Source of the DNA: Desulfomicrobium escambiense DSM 10707
Lineage (GTDB): Bacteria > Desulfobacterota > Desulfovibrionia > Desulfovibrionales > Desulfomicrobiaceae
Length of the DNA stretch: 64,000 nt
Reading direction: 5' to 3'
Assembly: GCF_000428825.1 (NCBI RefSeq)
Contig: NZ_AUAR01000001.1
Span: forward strand, 248,001-312,000
Below are positions 16,810-25,994 of this stretch, piece after piece (within the stretch, counting starts at the first letter, position 1; every line of letters begins with the position of its first letter). The notes under the pieces are model-generated. The model was not told where the DNA came from and did no database searches. It was given only the letters and a program-made list of their open reading frames with translations. Made by a program: the position numbers and the translations under genes.

Positions 16810-19800
16810 ATGGCTACGTTTTCACGGCGAGGGTTCATGAAAATCACCGGGGCGGGCGTTGCAGCCATGTCCCTGGGGCAACTGGGGTTCGATCTGAAGC
16901 CCGCCTACGCGTACGCGAAGGCCCTGAAGATCGAAGGGGCGAAGGAGGTCCTGACGGTCTGTGGCTTCTGCTCCTGCGGATGCGAGATCATCATGCACGT
17001 TAAGGACGGAAAGATTATCAGTTCCGAAGGCAATGCGGACTATCCCATCAGTGAAGGCGCCCTGTGCCCCAAAGGCGCGGCGTTCTACCAGATGCACGTC
17101 AGTGACCACCGCGTCCTGAAGCCCAGATACAGGGCTCCCGGCAGCGCCAAGTGGGAAGAGAAGGACTGGGACTGGATGCTCGACAAGATCGCGCACAAGA
17201 TCAAGGAAACGCGCGACAAGGATTTCGTTCAGAAGAATGACAAGGGACAGACGGTGAACCGCTGGGAAACGTACTTCCAGCTGGGCACCTCCCAGATGGA
17301 CAACGAGGAATGCGCCGTCACGCACCAGATGTGCAGGGCGTTGGGAGGCGTATACATCGACCATCAGGCCCGAGTCTGACACGCTCCGACTGTACCGGCT
17401 CTGGCAGAGTCGTTCGGACGCGGCGCGATGACCCAGCACTGGATCGACATCAAGAACGCCAATGCTATTCTGATCATGGGCAGCAATGCTGCCGAGCACC
17501 ATCCCATTTCCTTTAAATGGGTGTTGAAGGCCAAGGACGCGGGGGCGCAGGTGATCCACGTGGATCCCAAGTTCTCGCGCACCTCGGCCCGCAGCTGTCA
17601 TCACGTTCCGCTGCGCAGCGGAACCGACATCGCCTTCCTGGGCGGCATGGTGAAGTACATCCTGGAGAAGGACCTCATCCAGAAGGACTACGTCACCGAA
17701 TACACCAACGCCTCCTTCATCGTCGGCGACGACTACAAGTTCGAAGACGGCCTCTTCTCGGGCTTCGATCCGAAAACGAAGAAATACGACCAGAAGAAGT
17801 GGGCCTTCGCCAAAGACGAAAACGGTGTGTCCAAGCGCGACAAGACCCTCAAGGACCCGCGCTGCGTATACCAGCTGCTGAAGAAGCACTACGAGCGCTA
17901 CGATCTGGACAAGGTTTCCTCCATCACCGGTGTGTCCAAGGAAAACCTGCTCAAGGTCTATGAAGCCTTTTCGGCCACGGGCAAGCCCGACAAGGCCGGC
18001 ACCATGATGTACGCCCTGGGCTGGACCCAGCACTCCGTCGGCGTGCAGAACATCCGCCTTGGCTGCATGATCCAGCTCCTGCTGGGCAACATCGGCGTGG
18101 CCGGCGGCGGCGTCAACGCCCTGCGCGGCGAGCCCAATGTCCAGGGCTCCACGGACCACGCCCTGCTGTGGCACATCATTCCTGGCTACAACAACACGCC
18201 GACGACGGCCTGGCCGACCCTGGAAGACTACCTGAAGGGCAACACCCCGGTCACCAAGGACCCGAAGAGCGTCAACTGGTGGCAGAACCGGCCCAAGTAC
18301 ATGGTCAGCCTGCTCAAGGGCTGGTTCGGCGACAACGCCACCCCCGAGAACGGTTTCTGCTACGACCTGCTGCCCAAGCTCGAACCGGGCGTGAAGTACT
18401 CGAGCATGTTCATGTTCGACCGCATGTATGCCGGCAAGATGAAGGGCGGCGTCATCTTCGGCCATAACCCGGCCATGAGCTTCCCCAACACGCACAAGGT
18501 CCGCGCGGCCCTGCAGAAGCTGGACTGGCTGGTGGTGGGCGAAGCGCACGACACCGAGACCGCGTCCTTCTGGCGCCAGCCCGGTCTGGACTCCAAGAAG
18601 ATCAAGACCGAGGTCTTTCTGATGCCTTCTTGCCAGCGCGGTGAAAAGGACGGCACCACATCCAACTCCGGCCGTTGGCATCAGTGGCACTACAAGGGCT
18701 ATGAGCCCATGGGGCAGAGCAAGTCCATGGGTTGGATGGTGGTCGAGATCATGAAGCGGGTGCGTGCCCTGTATGAAAAGGACAAGGGCGCCTTTGCCGA
18801 GGGCATCCTGAGCCACGATTGGCCCAAGGAATACGACGCCGAAGAAATGGCCATGCGCATCAACGGCCGTTTCACCAAGGACGTGACCATCAAGGACAAG
18901 ACCTACAAGAAGGGCGACCAAGTGCCTGGCTTCCCGTTGCTGCAGGCCGACGGTTCCACCACCAGCTTGAACTGGCTGTACTGTGGCGGCTACCCCGAGG
19001 CGGGCAAGAACCTGGCCAAGCGTCGCGACCACACCCAGACACCCGTGCAGGCCAAACTCGGTCTGTACCCGAATTACACCTGGGCCTGGCCCGTGAACCG
19101 CCGCATCATCTACAACCGCGCCTCCGTCGACGTGAACGGCAAGCCCTTCAATCCCGAACTGCCCGTCATCGCCTGGGAAGACGGCAAGTGGGTCGGCGAC
19201 ATCCCGGACGGGCCGGCGCCGCCCATGGCCATGGAGAAGGGCGTCTATCCCTTCATCATGCATACTGAAGGCCACGGCCAGCTCTATGGCCCGGGCCGAG
19301 TGGACGGTCCGTTCCCGGAACACTACGAGCCGGTCGAAACTCCCGTGGCGAAGAATCCGTTCTCCAGCCAGCTCAGCAACCCGTGTGTCGACCTGTTCGA
19401 AAGCGACAAGGATCTGTACACCAAGCCTGCTGATCCGAAATACCCCATCGTGCTGACGACCTACAGCATGACCGAGCACTGGTGCGGCGGCGGCGATACT
19501 CGCAATACCCCGTATCTGCTCGAGGCAGAGCCGCAGCTCTATGTGGAGATGAGCCACGAACTGGCGAAGGAAAAGGGGATCAGCAACGGCGATGTGGTGG
19601 TCGTGGAGAGCATCCGAGGCAATGTCGAGGCCGTCGCCATGGTGACGGTGCGCATCACCCCGTTTACCGTTCAGGGCAAGACCGTGCACCTCATCGGTAT
19701 GCCCTTCTGCTTTGGCTGGACAACGCCGGGCTGCGGCGACGCCACCAACCGGCTTCTGCCGTCCGTGGGCGAGCCGAACGTGACCATTCCTGAGTACAAG

Positions 19801-19854
19801 GCGTGTCTGGTGAACATCCGCAAGGCCGACAAGGTCACGGAACTGGCAAGGTAG
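16810..19854 (+). CDS. fdhA: Periplasmic formate dehydrogenase alpha subunit, selenocysteine-containing (UGA at 17377-17379)
   Basis: Oxidises formate to CO2 at a bis-pyranopterin Mo or W site. The reading frame is continuous across one in-frame TGA at codon 190; the flanking residues ARV-(Sec)-HAPTVPALAESFGRGAMT match the family's selenocysteine site exactly, so this is recoding and not a broken gene. A twin-arginine signal (FSRRGFMKITG) precedes a [4Fe-4S] motif with Cys near residues 51-60 and 85. Total 1014 residues. ATG at 16810 has GGAGG 5 nt upstream. Followed 11 nt later by the beta subunit; the two form a soluble FdhAB enzyme that likely reduces cytochrome c3. Confidence 0.96.
17377..17423 (+). 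promoter_or_regulatory. Selenocysteine codon and bacterial SECIS-like hairpin
   Basis: Immediately after the UGA, TCCGACT (17385-17391) faces AGTCG (17408-17412) and CGGA further out, leaving an apical part with CCGGCTCTGG. Position and size suit a bacterial SECIS element read by SelB. The exact pairing was done by eye. Confidence 0.7.
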
Positions 19855-19865
19855 GAGGGAACGAA

Positions 19866-20630
19866 ATGGCGAAAAGCATATTCATCGATACCACCCGCTG
19901 CACGGCCTGCCGTGGATGTCAGGTGGCGTGCAAGCAGTGGCACGGCCATGAGGCGGTGCCCACCAAGCAGACCGGCACCCATCAGAATCCGCCGGATCTG
20001 ACCCCCTTCAACAACAAGCTCGTCCGCTTCTCCGAAAAGAAGATCGACGGACGCGTCTACTGGCTCTTCTTCCCGGACCAGTGCCGCCATTGCCTGCAGC
20101 CCGCCTGCAAGGCCACGGCCGACGGGTATGTGGACGGCGCCATCGTCATCGACGAGCCCACGGGCATCGTCGTCTGCACGGAAAAGACCAAAGAACTGAC
20201 CAAGGAACAGTGCGACGAGATCATCTCGTCCTGCCCGTACAACATCCCGCGCCGCAACGACGCCACGGGCATGCTGAGCAAGTGCGACATGTGCATCGAT
20301 CGCGTTCACGCCGGACTCATCCCCATGTGCGTCAAGACCTGCTGCACCGGGGCAATGAACTTCGGCGAACGCGAGGACATGCTGAAGCTCGCCAAGGAGC
20401 GCCTGGACAAGGTCAAGGCAGAGAGCCCCCAGGCCGCCCTCGAGACGGTCATCGTCTGCGACTCCGGCAATGCCTGCGAACTGCTCGACGCCGAAGATCT
20501 TGGCGTCATCTACCTCGTGAGCATGCCCCGCGAAATGTACCATCAGTACGCGCGGCGTGAAATGAAACCCCTGAACCGGGCCGACTTCCTGGCCACCCTG
20601 ACCCGGCCGATGCGCAGCATCCTGGGTTGA
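19866..20630 (+). CDS. fdhB: Formate dehydrogenase beta subunit, [4Fe-4S] ferredoxin type
   Basis: A 254-residue electron-transfer subunit. Four cysteine clusters are visible: CTACRGCQVAC near residue 12, CRHCLQPAC near 75, CDEIISSCPYN near 120 and CDMCIDRVHAG near 140 with CVKTC. They should hold four cubane clusters carrying electrons from FdhA to cytochrome. It has no signal peptide, so export is presumably piggy-back with the Tat-targeted alpha subunit. No C-terminal membrane anchor, consistent with a soluble enzyme. Strong ribosome site AGGAGGG. Confidence 0.95.
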   Translation: MAKSIFIDTTRCTACRGCQVACKQWHGHEAVPTKQTGTHQNPPDLTPFNNKLVRFSEKKIDGRVYWLFFPDQCRHCLQPACKATADGYVDGAIVIDEPTGIVVCTEKTKELTKEQCDEIISSCPYNIPRRNDATGMLSKCDMCIDRVHAGLIPMCVKTCCTGAMNFGEREDMLKLAKERLDKVKAESPQAALETVIVCDSGNACELLDAEDLGVIYLVSMPREMYHQYARREMKPLNRADFLATLTRPMRSILG

Positions 20631-20646
20631 TCCGCCTCATCAACAA

Positions 20647-20671
20647 GGCCCGCCGGGTTTCCCGGCGGGCC
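20647..20671 (+). terminator. Hairpin between fdhB and fdhE
   Basis: GGCCCGCCGGG and CCCGGCGGGCC form a perfect 11-bp stem with a TTT loop. There is no T-run, so it probably attenuates or protects the fdhAB message rather than ending it fully. Confidence 0.5.
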
Positions 20672-20689
20672 CCTTCACAAGGAGCCGAC

Positions 20690-21625
20690 ATGCCGTCCAA
20701 AGGGACACCGGAAATGAAACCCGCGCTGCAGGATGCCGACAGGAATCACGAACCCTTCCGCGAGATCATCGACCGCTTCGGGCTGCTCATCGGCAGGCAG
20801 GCCGAAACCCGCTCGGGTCTCGATTCCGTCGACCTCGGCGCTTTCGCGCCCAACGAGGAGCGCTTTGTGAACGGCGAGCCTCTCGTCACCTTCCTGGACC
20901 TCGATCTGCTCCAGGATTCCTTCAGGCAGGCCGCGGCACGCGTCTGGCCCGTCATGGGCGTCGTCTTCCCCAGCCTGGCCGAGAGCCTGACCCTTCTCGC
21001 GCGCAAGCTCGAAGATGTTCCGATCCTGACCTCCCAGTGCCTGCAGGCCGTGGCCCTCGGCGATTCCGAGGCCCTGGACTCGGCTGCGGCCCGGGTCGGC
21101 GTAACCCCCGATTTTCTGTTCATGGCACTCGGCGTGGCCTACGCCCCCTGCATCGGGGCCCACAGGCAGGCCCTGGCCTCCAAGGCCCCCGTCGAACTCT
21201 GGCGCAAGGCCTACTGCCCGGTCTGCGGCTCGGACCCGGACCTGGCCGTCTTGGAGAACCATCCGGACCCGTCCGAATTTCTCGTCTCCAAGAGCGGGGA
21301 AATGTGGCATCATTGCCCGGTCTGCGCGCAGCGCTGGCGATTCGTGCGCTTGGTCTGCCCTGGCTGCGGCAATCAGGAACACGAGAGCCTGACCCGTTTC
21401 GGCCTGGAAGGTTCCCCGCGGGAATACATCTACGCCTGTGAGAAGTGCCGCCAGTATCTTCCCTGCCTCGATCTCATCGCACAGGCCAGCGGCATCGATT
21501 TCGACCTGGCCTCCCTGAAGTCGATCCACCTCGACGCGGCTGCCCAGGCCAGGGGGTATGTGCCCCTTTCGCCCGCCCCGTGGGCGGCTCTCGGTTTTGC
21601 GGAGGACAAAGCCAAGGCGTCCTGA
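20690..21625 (+). CDS. fdhE: Formate dehydrogenase accessory protein FdhE
   Basis: A 311-residue cytoplasmic protein needed for maturation or quality control of formate dehydrogenase. Four CxxC-type pairs are visible: CPVCGSD, CPVCAQRW, CPGCGNQE and CEKCRQYLPC, forming the rubredoxin-like metal sites of FdhE. ATG at 20690 follows AAGGAG. It lies 59 nt after fdhB behind a hairpin, so expression may be lower than that of the subunits. Confidence 0.92.
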   Translation: MPSKGTPEMKPALQDADRNHEPFREIIDRFGLLIGRQAETRSGLDSVDLGAFAPNEERFVNGEPLVTFLDLDLLQDSFRQAAARVWPVMGVVFPSLAESLTLLARKLEDVPILTSQCLQAVALGDSEALDSAAARVGVTPDFLFMALGVAYAPCIGAHRQALASKAPVELWRKAYCPVCGSDPDLAVLENHPDPSEFLVSKSGEMWHHCPVCAQRWRFVRLVCPGCGNQEHESLTRFGLEGSPREYIYACEKCRQYLPCLDLIAQASGIDFDLASLKSIHLDAAAQARGYVPLSPAPWAALGFAEDKAKAS

Positions 21626-21653
21626 GATTCTTCACCCTCCTCCACGGTGATAG

Positions 21654-21699
21654 GCCGTCAGCGGACTTGGGCGAGTCCGTTGGCGGCCGTTCTCATTTT
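21654..21699. terminator. Hairpin between convergent fdhE and IS1595-like gene
   Basis: 21654-21667 pairs with 21674-21687 (12 of 14 pairs), followed on the plus strand by a T-rich GTTCTCATTTT. It could end fdhE transcription. Confidence 0.5.
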
Positions 21700-22544
21700 G
21701 GGGGTCTGGGCACGAAGGCGCACAGGGCCTGGGCCAGGACGGGCACGAGGTCCTGGTCCCTCGAATTGTAGCGCAGCTCGCATTCCTTCAGGTAGAGCGG
21801 GAGGTGGGAGGCCGGCACGCCGCGCAGCTGGCGCAGGCGCTGTTTGGAGAAGGCCCAGAAGGGGGAACCCTCCACGGGCAGGCGCTTGTCTGCGTGTCTG
21901 ACGTACCGTGCGGGCCACAGGGCGGGTCCGCAGGAGACCAGCGATTGATACTGTTTGTACGGCGCGGTGTAGACAACCTGGCCGATGCTTGCCGTCTTGA
22001 GGTAGAAGTTGAGTTTGAAGTGCAGCAGATTCTCGGCGCTCAGGTCCGGGAGCAGGTCGCAGATGGCCATTCCGCCGAGTTGGATGATCCCGAAGACCGG
22101 GGCGTTGACCATGTCCTGCTCCGGCATTGGGTTGCCCGGACCGGGCCAGACGCCGGCAGCGTAGATGCGGGGCGCGTCCAGGGCCTGGGCAAGGATGGCC
22201 CGGCGGACCGTGTCCGCCGCCTTGAGCACGGTGGCGTAGCTGACGGCCATCTGCTCGCCGCTGGCCGCCGGGGAGACATCCAGGGAGAAGAGCTTCAGGA
22301 ACCAGAGCCACTGCTGGGCCGTGAAGGCACAGCGGTTCAGGAAACGCCGGCTGAAGTCGTGGAATGTGTAGCCGCAGCGCCCGCATCGTCTCCGGCCATC
22401 GGACAGACGGTACAATTTCCGGTTTTTGCAGGCCGGACAATGCCGTTGATGGTTTTTCCAGCAGAAATCCAGAAAGAAACGCCTGGCCGTTTTTTCTGAA
22501 AAAGTCATGGAATTGAAGGTTATTATGTTAATTTTAGCCATCAT
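21693..22544 (-). CDS. IS1595-like transposase-derived protein, probably catalytically dead
   Basis: A 283-residue protein. Residues about 36-62 are a zinc ribbon (CPACKNRKLYRL, CGRCGYTF), followed by a helix-turn-helix-like region (SYATVLKAADTVRRAI) and, at the C-terminus, FWAFSKQRLRQLRGVP and LKECELRYN, which match the end of IS1595-family transposases. The DDE core is eroded: where the first Asp motif is expected the sequence reads RIYAAGVWPG. I see no terminal inverted repeats around it. It sits between formate dehydrogenase and molybdopterin genes and may be a domesticated DNA-binding protein. Both starts (MMAK) lack a strong ribosome site. Confidence 0.72.
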   Translation of the reverse strand: MMAKINIITFNSMTFSEKTARRFFLDFCWKNHQRHCPACKNRKLYRLSDGRRRCGRCGYTFHDFSRRFLNRCAFTAQQWLWFLKLFSLDVSPAASGEQMAVSYATVLKAADTVRRAILAQALDAPRIYAAGVWPGPGNPMPEQDMVNAPVFGIIQLGGMAICDLLPDLSAENLLHFKLNFYLKTASIGQVVYTAPYKQYQSLVSCGPALWPARYVRHADKRLPVEGSPFWAFSKQRLRQLRGVPASHLPLYLKECELRYNSRDQDLVPVLAQALCAFVPRPPK

Positions 22545-22844
22545 TGTTCGTGCCAGGGCGTGATTGTGTTCATGTCGGCCGATATGCTGGCTGCGTTTGT
22601 GTCACAAAGTTTGATGTCAAACAAGGCATAATCATCGGCCCCTTCATGATCCGGACGCAATAAAAGGCATTATTCTGGAGTGGTACAATAATGTAGCATG
22701 ATTTCGGGTAATTGTGCGAGCGTGAGGGGAGGCCAAAGCGTTTGGTTGTAGAAGTCGTACTAGTTGTCGGCAGGCTTTTGGGTGGTATGAGTCAGTACAT
22801 CTTCTTCAATGTCTTTGACTCTCAATCTCACACTCGGAGCGCTC
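22545..22844. other. Intergenic region upstream of the FmdE-MoCF gene
   Basis: About 300 nt, more AT-rich than the genes. It includes TTTGATGTCAAA (near 22611-22622), a near-perfect palindrome, and the GGAG ribosome site for the gene at 22845. No RNA gene or further ORF is convincing. Confidence 0.5.
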
Positions 22845-24524
22845 ATGAACTTGCCCGAAGGATCTTCCGCCCTCAGCTACGCGAGCCCGGTCATCGGACC
22901 CTACACCATCGACGAATTCATTGCCGCCGCAGCCCGCTTTCACGGGTATGCCGCCCCCGGTCTGATCCTGGGCGGGTTCATGGTCCATGAAGCCAAGTCG
23001 CACATTCCCGAAGGGATCCTGTTCGACGCCATCTCCGAGACGGCCTGGTGCCTGCCCGACGCCGTGCAGATGCTCACCCCCTGCACCGTGGGCAACGGGT
23101 GGCTTCGGATCTTCAACCTGGGCCTCTACGCCGTGTCCCTGTTCGACAAGCATACGGGCAAGGGCGTGCGCGTGGCCGTGGAAACGGCCCGGCTCGACCC
23201 CTATCCGACCATCCGGGAGTGGCTCTTCAAGCTCAAACCCAAGAGAGAGCAGGACAGTGATCGCCTGCGCGTGGAAATCCGCACGGCCGGTGCGACCATC
23301 TGCTCCGTGACGGAGATCTCCCTGCGGCCGGAGTTCATGGGCGGACGCGGCAAGGGGGCCATCGCGGCCTGTCCGTCCTGTGGCCAGGCCTACCCGGCCC
23401 GCGACGGCTCGGTCTGCCGTTCCTGTCGTGGCGAGTCCCCCTATGCGGGCTGGATCGGCGGGCACGACCGGCGAGAGCTGGGATTTGAGGGCCCACGGCT
23501 TCGGATCGTCACGGCCGAGCAGGCCGTGGGCGAAAAGGCCCTGCACGACATGACCTGCATCGAGCCGGGCGAGAGCAAGGATGCGGCTTTCGCCCGCGGC
23601 CAGGTGCTCGACGTGGGCGATGTCTGCCGCCTGCAGCGGATGGGCCGCTTCGAGGTCTACGTGGAGGAGGACGGGCAGGACGGGACCTGGGTGCACGAGG
23701 ATGATGCAGCCCGGGTCATGGCCCGGGCCTTGGCCGGAGAGGGGATCGACTGCTCCGGCGACCCGCGCGAGGGCAAGATCACCATGGTCGCCGAGCGGTC
23801 CGGCCTGTTCTGCGTCAGGGAGGCCGCCCTGGAAGAGTTCAACGCCATTCCGGGCGTCATGTGCGCCACCCGTCACGCCTTCAGCGTGGTCGAAAAGGGG
23901 CAGCAGGTGGCGGCGACGCGGGCCATTCCCCTCTACCTCGAACGCAACGTGATGGCCGACGCCATGCGCGTTCTGGAGGACGGTCCCGTGGTGGAGGTCC
24001 GCCCCCTGCGCAAGCGCAGGGTCGGCATCTTAGTCACGGGCACCGAGGTCTTCCAGGGGTTGGTGGACGACCGCTTCATTCCGATCATCAGCGCAAAGGT
24101 CGAGGCCTTCGGCTGCCCCGTGGCGGCCACGGACATCGTGCCCGACGACAGGGAGCGCATCGGAGCCGCCGTGCGAGGCATGCTCGCCCGTGGGGTGGAG
24201 TTGCTCGTCACCACGGCCGGGCTGTCCGTGGACCCCGGCGATGTGACGCGCCTCGGGCTGGCGGACGCCGGGGTGGAGAACATGCGCTATGGCACGCCCA
24301 TTCTGCCCGGGGCCATGACGCTCCTGGCGAACGTCGGGGAAGTGGACGTCATCGGCGTCCCGGCCTGTGCATTGTATTTCAAGACCACGAGTTTCGACAT
24401 TCTGCTGCCGCGGGTCCTGGCGGGGATGTCCCCGTCGCGGCGCGACTTGGCGCGCCTGGGCCATGGCGGCATGTGCATGCAGTGCAAGCGCTGCACGTTC
24501 CCCAAGTGCCCCTTCGGCAAGTGA
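22845..24524 (+). CDS. FmdE-domain / molybdopterin-binding (MoCF/MoeA-like) fusion protein
   Basis: A 559-residue protein. Residues about 10-150 are an FmdE domain (HGYAAPGLILGGFMV, CTVGNGWLRIFNLG); a zinc ribbon (CPSCGQAYPARDGSVCRSC) follows near 185-205. The C-terminal half is a MoeA/MogA-like domain with VGILVTGTEVFQG, VTTAGLSVDPGD and LPGAMTLLA. The protein ends in a Cys-rich tail, CMQCKRC then KCPFGK. MoCF domains bind molybdopterin or act in Mo insertion. ATG at 22845 was preferred because GGAG lies 5 nt upstream; an ATG 36 nt earlier has none. It is followed by a ModE-like gene and belongs to the Mo-cofactor block. Confidence 0.85.
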   Translation: MNLPEGSSALSYASPVIGPYTIDEFIAAAARFHGYAAPGLILGGFMVHEAKSHIPEGILFDAISETAWCLPDAVQMLTPCTVGNGWLRIFNLGLYAVSLFDKHTGKGVRVAVETARLDPYPTIREWLFKLKPKREQDSDRLRVEIRTAGATICSVTEISLRPEFMGGRGKGAIAACPSCGQAYPARDGSVCRSCRGESPYAGWIGGHDRRELGFEGPRLRIVTAEQAVGEKALHDMTCIEPGESKDAAFARGQVLDVGDVCRLQRMGRFEVYVEEDGQDGTWVHEDDAARVMARALAGEGIDCSGDPREGKITMVAERSGLFCVREAALEEFNAIPGVMCATRHAFSVVEKGQQVAATRAIPLYLERNVMADAMRVLEDGPVVEVRPLRKRRVGILVTGTEVFQGLVDDRFIPIISAKVEAFGCPVAATDIVPDDRERIGAAVRGMLARGVELLVTTAGLSVDPGDVTRLGLADAGVENMRYGTPILPGAMTLLANVGEVDVIGVPACALYFKTTSFDILLPRVLAGMSPSRRDLARLGHGGMCMQCKRCTFPKCPFGK

Positions 24525-24532
24525 GGAAGATC

Positions 24533-24946
24533 ATGAAGACACCCACCGTTCGAATGCATTTGTGGCTGGAATCGGGCGAGAGCGTCTATTTCGGCATGGG
24601 GCGGCTCATGCTCCTCGACATGATCGAGGAGCACGGCTCCCTGCGCAAGGCGGCCGAGGCCATGGGCATGTCCTACCGCGCGGCCTGGGGCAAGCTCCGG
24701 GCCACCGAGGACGCCCTCGGGGTGGTGCTGGTCGAGTCCAGCGGCACCCGGCGCGGGGGATGCCACCTGACCCCCGCAGGCAAACGTTTCCGGGACAGGT
24801 TCAGGGCCTGGTTCACGGCCGTGGAAAAGGTTGCCGTGGACCAGGCGCAGTACATCTTTGCCGAAAGGGTGCAGAGCTTCGAGGAAAAACGGCGCACATC
24901 GGTCAGGCCGGCGCGCATGGCCGCCGAACTACGTCCCGGCATGTAG
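24533..24946 (+). CDS. ModE-type winged-helix DNA-binding protein (no Mop domain)
   Basis: A 137-residue protein equal to the N-terminal DNA-binding domain of ModE: LMLLDMIEEHGSLRKAAEAMGMSYRAAW is the helix-turn-helix core and RGGCHLTPAGKRFRDRF the wing. The molybdate-binding C-terminal domains are absent. Members of this group often regulate Mo enzyme or cofactor genes, but how they sense Mo is unclear. ATG at 24533 has GAGGA upstream, and the gap to the FmdE-MoCF gene is 8 nt, so they form an operon. Confidence 0.88.
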   Translation: MKTPTVRMHLWLESGESVYFGMGRLMLLDMIEEHGSLRKAAEAMGMSYRAAWGKLRATEDALGVVLVESSGTRRGGCHLTPAGKRFRDRFRAWFTAVEKVAVDQAQYIFAERVQSFEEKRRTSVRPARMAAELRPGM

Positions 24947-25004
24947 GTCTGGCGATGTTCGGGCCGGGCTTTGAGCCCAGCCGGGAGTTTCGGTCAGACT
25001 CCAA

Positions 25005-25406
25005 TCAATGGTTATGCCCGCTGCAGACCTGCAGTTCTTCCAGGTCATGGTGCGAGCTTGCGCATTCGTCCGTTCCGTCCGCGTTGCGGATCAGGTCCAA
25101 CTCCCTGTTCTCCATGGCCTCCAGCGCGTAGGCCACGGTCATTCCCGTGCCGCGGTACCGAGTCACGGCCTCGTCGGCGAGAAGTTTGAAGGCCTCTTCG
25201 CCCAGCTTGCCGGTGATGACCGCTTCGCAGCGGTGTTCGAGGACTATCCTGACCAGTTCAAGGTCCGACCCCGCCTGCGGGATGTGGGGGCAGGGAGTGC
25301 AGGCCATGGTCTCCATGTTCACGACAAGCAGGTAGGGGGTTTGGGCGAATTCGTGAAAAACCCGGCTGTTCAGGGAATCCGAGGCGGCTGTGACGGCTAT
25401 GTTCAT
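25005..25406 (-). CDS. NifX/NafY-like dinitrogenase Fe-Mo cofactor biosynthesis family protein
   Basis: A 133-residue cytoplasmic protein with the ribonuclease H-like fold of the NifX/NafY/MTH1175 group (MNIAVTAASDSLNSRVFHEFA, CEAVITGKLGEEAF). The C-terminus is rich in His and Asp/Glu (SSHHDLEE, HNH), which could bind metal. Members bind FeMo-type clusters or molybdenum. No nitrogenase genes are in the window, so a general Mo-carrier role is more likely. ATG at 25406 follows AAGGAG. Convergent with the ModE-like gene. Confidence 0.85.
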   Translation of the reverse strand: MNIAVTAASDSLNSRVFHEFAQTPYLLVVNMETMACTPCPHIPQAGSDLELVRIVLEHRCEAVITGKLGEEAFKLLADEAVTRYRGTGMTVAYALEAMENRELDLIRNADGTDECASSHHDLEELQVCSGHNH

Positions 25407-25994
25407 GTGGGCTCCTTGCATGATGGTTTTGTGCGGCGCGAGCATGTATCGTGCCTTGTTGGACATATTTCAAGGGTAAAATGTCGAGTCCGGCAATTTC
25501 CCTCCGCATGCGAGTGTTTTGGCCGTCCGGGAAGGCCAGACCCGACCGGGCCGATTCCGGTACTGACGCCGCGGGGATAGATTTCGAGGCGAAATGAAGC
25601 GGTCGGCAGTTGAGTATGTTTCTTTTTGACCCATCGATGTGCCCCATATTGTCCCTATTTGCCCCAATTCCGTGACCGAAAGCGACTCGCCATGGTCAAA
25701 TGCGGTGCGGAATCAATTTTTCCAGCAATAAAAATATCGTATTTTCAATATGATGCGAGATGGTTGCGAAGGCCTTCGTCTTTTCGAATACGTTGGCCTT
25801 TTTTTTGCCTATGTCATGAAAATGTGTCGTTATTGACATAACCGTGTATCCATGAAGCCTTCACCGTCCATACGCATGCGCGGGTCCGGGAAGGAGAGTT
25901 GTGTATGACACGATTTGTCCTTGAAATATGCCTTGATTGGCATAAATCTAAATTCACAATGTCTTGTTTGACGTAAATAAGGTTGCGTTCATCG
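25407..25994. other. 588-nt intergenic region upstream of MoeA-like gene
   Basis: It is AT-rich between 25700 and 25990 and carries a short ORF with a strong ribosome site (25905-25976). Repeated TTGACATAA-like words occur at 25833, 25938 and 25968, without a well-spaced -10. No other gene is supported. Confidence 0.5.
25905..25976 (+). CDS. Candidate 23-residue leader peptide
   Basis: ATG at 25905 is 8 nt downstream of AAGGAG (25891-25896), a far better ribosome site than the following MoeA-like gene has. The frame reads MTRFVLEICLDWHKSKFTMS-CLT and stops 18 nt before the downstream ATG. Translation of it could couple to or control the downstream gene. No homology is recognised and the ORF may be fortuitous. 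Confidence 0.4.
   Translation: MTRFVLEICLDWHKSKFTMSCLT

Noticed and set aside
17377-17427. Apparent frameshift or nonsense mutation splitting fdhA into two ORFs
   Set aside because: The same frame continues with strong family similarity, and the TGA sits exactly at the known selenocysteine position with a hairpin after it.
16822-19689. Long minus-strand frame opposite fdhA
   Set aside because: Shadow of the formate dehydrogenase gene, with His/Val/Gly-rich composition and no ribosome site.
21630-22700. Intact insertion sequence around the IS1595-like gene
   Set aside because: I could not find matching terminal inverted repeats or a target duplication, and the catalytic motif is degraded.
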